From positions 2,914,001-2,978,000 of the forward strand of contig NZ_CP020465.1 in assembly GCF_002076895.1 (NCBI RefSeq): a stretch of DNA of 64,000 bases, in the 5' to 3' direction. The stretch's first letter is position 1, and the number at the start of each line of letters is the position of its first letter. Positions 62,847 to 64,000 of this stretch are shown piece by piece. A model generated the notes under the pieces. The model was not told the DNA's origin. It did not search any database and saw only the letters and a program-made list of their open reading frames with translations. The stretch comes from Cognaticolwellia beringensis. Its GTDB lineage: Bacteria > Pseudomonadota > Gammaproteobacteria > Enterobacterales > Alteromonadaceae. Both the position numbers and the translations under genes were made by a program.

Positions 62847-64000
62847 GTGTCTAATTCATCTGCTTTGCCTTTTCCGCCATTACTTGTAGACCAGCAAGCT
62901 AAAAGTTGGCTCCAGTTTTCTCAACAATATCCTAATGTTACCGACAACTTACCGCCAGAGCGTTTAGTGCTGTTTAAAAATGCATTAGCGTTGAGTGACT
63001 TTATTTTGCGTAGTGCTTTACAAGCCCCTGAGTTACTTGTTGAACTTTTTAACAGTGAGCAGTTACTCTCGACCCAAACACCTAACTATAAAGTTATGCT
63101 CGCTGAAGATGTAGATAAGTGCTCAACAGAGGAGCAACTGCAACATTGCCTTAGAATGTTTCGTTTAGAGCAAATGGTGCATATTGCCGTTGGTGATTTT
63201 CTGTTGGATATAACGCTTGATGAATCGTTAAAAAGACTGTCGTCGTTAGCCGATAACATGATAATTGCAGCCAATGATTGGTTATCAACACTGTGCCAAG
63301 AAAAATGGGGTGTACCGGTTAATTCTGCCGGAGAACCACAAAGTTTATTGGTCTATGGCATGGGAAAATTAGGGGGTCAAGAGCTTAACTTCTCATCAGA
63401 TATAGATTTAATTTTTGTTTACCCTGAAGCCGGTGAAACACAAGGGCTTAGGCGTAGTATCGACAATCAATTATTTTTTACCCGTTTAGGGCAAAAATTA
63501 ATTACCGCGTTAAATCAACAAACAGCCGATGGTTTTGTTTATCGTGTTGATATGCGCTTGCGACCTTTTGGTGAAAGTGGGCCTTTAGTGCTGTCGTTTA
63601 ATGCCATGGAAAATTATTATCAAGATCAGGGGCGTGATTGGGAGCGCTATGCGATGTTAAAGGCGCGTTTGATTGGCGAGAGTGATTATCACGGACAATT
63701 GTCTAACATGTTGCGACCTTTTGTTTATCGACGCTATATTGATTTCAGTGTTATTGATAGCCTGCGAAGAATGAAAGCTATGATTGCTCAAGAAGTTAGA
63801 CGCAAGCAGCTTAATAATAATATTAAATTGGGTGCTGGTGGTATTCGTGAAGTAGAGTTTATTGTGCAAGTTTTTCAGATGATAAGGGGAGGGCGAGATA
63901 GCGATTTACAGCACCGTAATTTACTGACCGTTTTACCATTATTAGTTACGCACGGTGAGATCACACAACAGAGCGCGAAAATTTTAACTGATAGCTATCG
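62847..64000 (+). CDS. glnE: Glutamine synthetase adenylyltransferase/deadenylase GlnE, N-terminal part
   Basis: The GTG at 62847 has GAGGA six bases upstream; 384 codons fit before the window edge, out of roughly 950 in the family. The N-terminal (deadenylase) nucleotidyltransferase domain shows YGMGKLGGQELNFSSDIDLI, DGFVYRVDMRLRPFGESGPL, NYYQDQGRDWERYAMLKAR, RPFVYRRYIDFSVI and NIKLGAGGIREVEFIVQVFQ. GlnE adenylylates glutamine synthetase when nitrogen is plentiful and removes AMP when it is scarce. It is divergent from the lipoprotein operon. No sigma-54 promoter was recognised upstream. Confidence 0.96.
   Translation, partial: MSNSSALPFPPLLVDQQAKSWLQFSQQYPNVTDNLPPERLVLFKNALALSDFILRSALQAPELLVELFNSEQLLSTQTPNYKVMLAEDVDKCSTEEQLQHCLRMFRLEQMVHIAVGDFLLDITLDESLKRLSSLADNMIIAANDWLSTLCQEKWGVPVNSAGEPQSLLVYGMGKLGGQELNFSSDIDLIFVYPEAGETQGLRRSIDNQLFFTRLGQKLITALNQQTADGFVYRVDMRLRPFGESGPLVLSFNAMENYYQDQGRDWERYAMLKARLIGESDYHGQLSNMLRPFVYRRYIDFSVIDSLRRMKAMIAQEVRRKQLNNNIKLGAGGIREVEFIVQVFQMIRGGRDSDLQHRNLLTVLPLLVTHGEITQQSAKILTDSY

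Overview
The window reads as a low-GC chromosomal segment of a marine gammaproteobacterium of the Alteromonadales, most likely Colwelliaceae (Colwellia/Thalassotalea-like). This placement is inferred from protein sequences and gene order: mutH-rppH-ptsP-thyA, a cca/ygiM/ygiF/glnE neighbourhood, enlarged PstC and PstA, and paired TonB receptors. No phage, transposase gene or CRISPR array was seen. Both window edges cut genes: a sensor protein at the left and glnE at the right.

Layout. 1-8.9 kb: partial sensor protein, mutH, rppH, ptsP, a TSUP permease, thyA, an HDOD protein and rdgC. 9-29.2 kb: a phosphate region with an orphan sensor kinase, a Pho-box porin, phoBR, pstS, then an interposed block (ACT-domain GcvR-like protein, PilZ, ettA, a diguanylate cyclase, a CBS protein), then pstCAB-phoU, a DUF47 protein and a Pit transporter. 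Four canonical 7-4-7 Pho boxes precede the porin, phoB, pstS and pstC. 29.2-29.7 kb: a 51-bp tandem repeat and tRNA-Phe. 29.8-38.7 kb: trhO, a fumarylacetoacetase and two tandem TonB receptors. A decayed copy of the cca 3' end lies between the receptors and records how the pair arose. 38.8-42.1 kb: cca and a GspA-GspB fusion protein. 42.2-47.3 kb: the leuABCD operon with a leader peptide and attenuator.

47.4-52.8 kb: surface-polymer genes (two CDP-glycerol glycerophosphotransferase-like proteins, a TagD-like cytidylyltransferase, a pseudogene remnant, a Wzi-type outer-membrane protein) and an SH3/YgiM protein. 53-56 kb: a CYTH-CHAD triphosphatase, an L,D-transpeptidase and a Braun-type lipoprotein. 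56.1-62.8 kb: a PspA-centred envelope-stress island with DUF2170, PspA/IM30, a DUF2491/YjfK-like protein, a ribbon-helix-helix protein, a two-TM K+ channel, a membrane-embedded spermidine-synthase-like enzyme, DUF350 and a lipoprotein. Its two transcription units share a 13-bp palindrome, GACATA(A/T)TATGTC, placed over the -35 element of both inferred promoters. This is the best candidate here for an under-described system. glnE follows, divergently.

A roughly 162-bp non-coding element with about 20-bp terminal inverted repeats (MITE-like) occurs in three good copies and one decayed copy, all intergenic.
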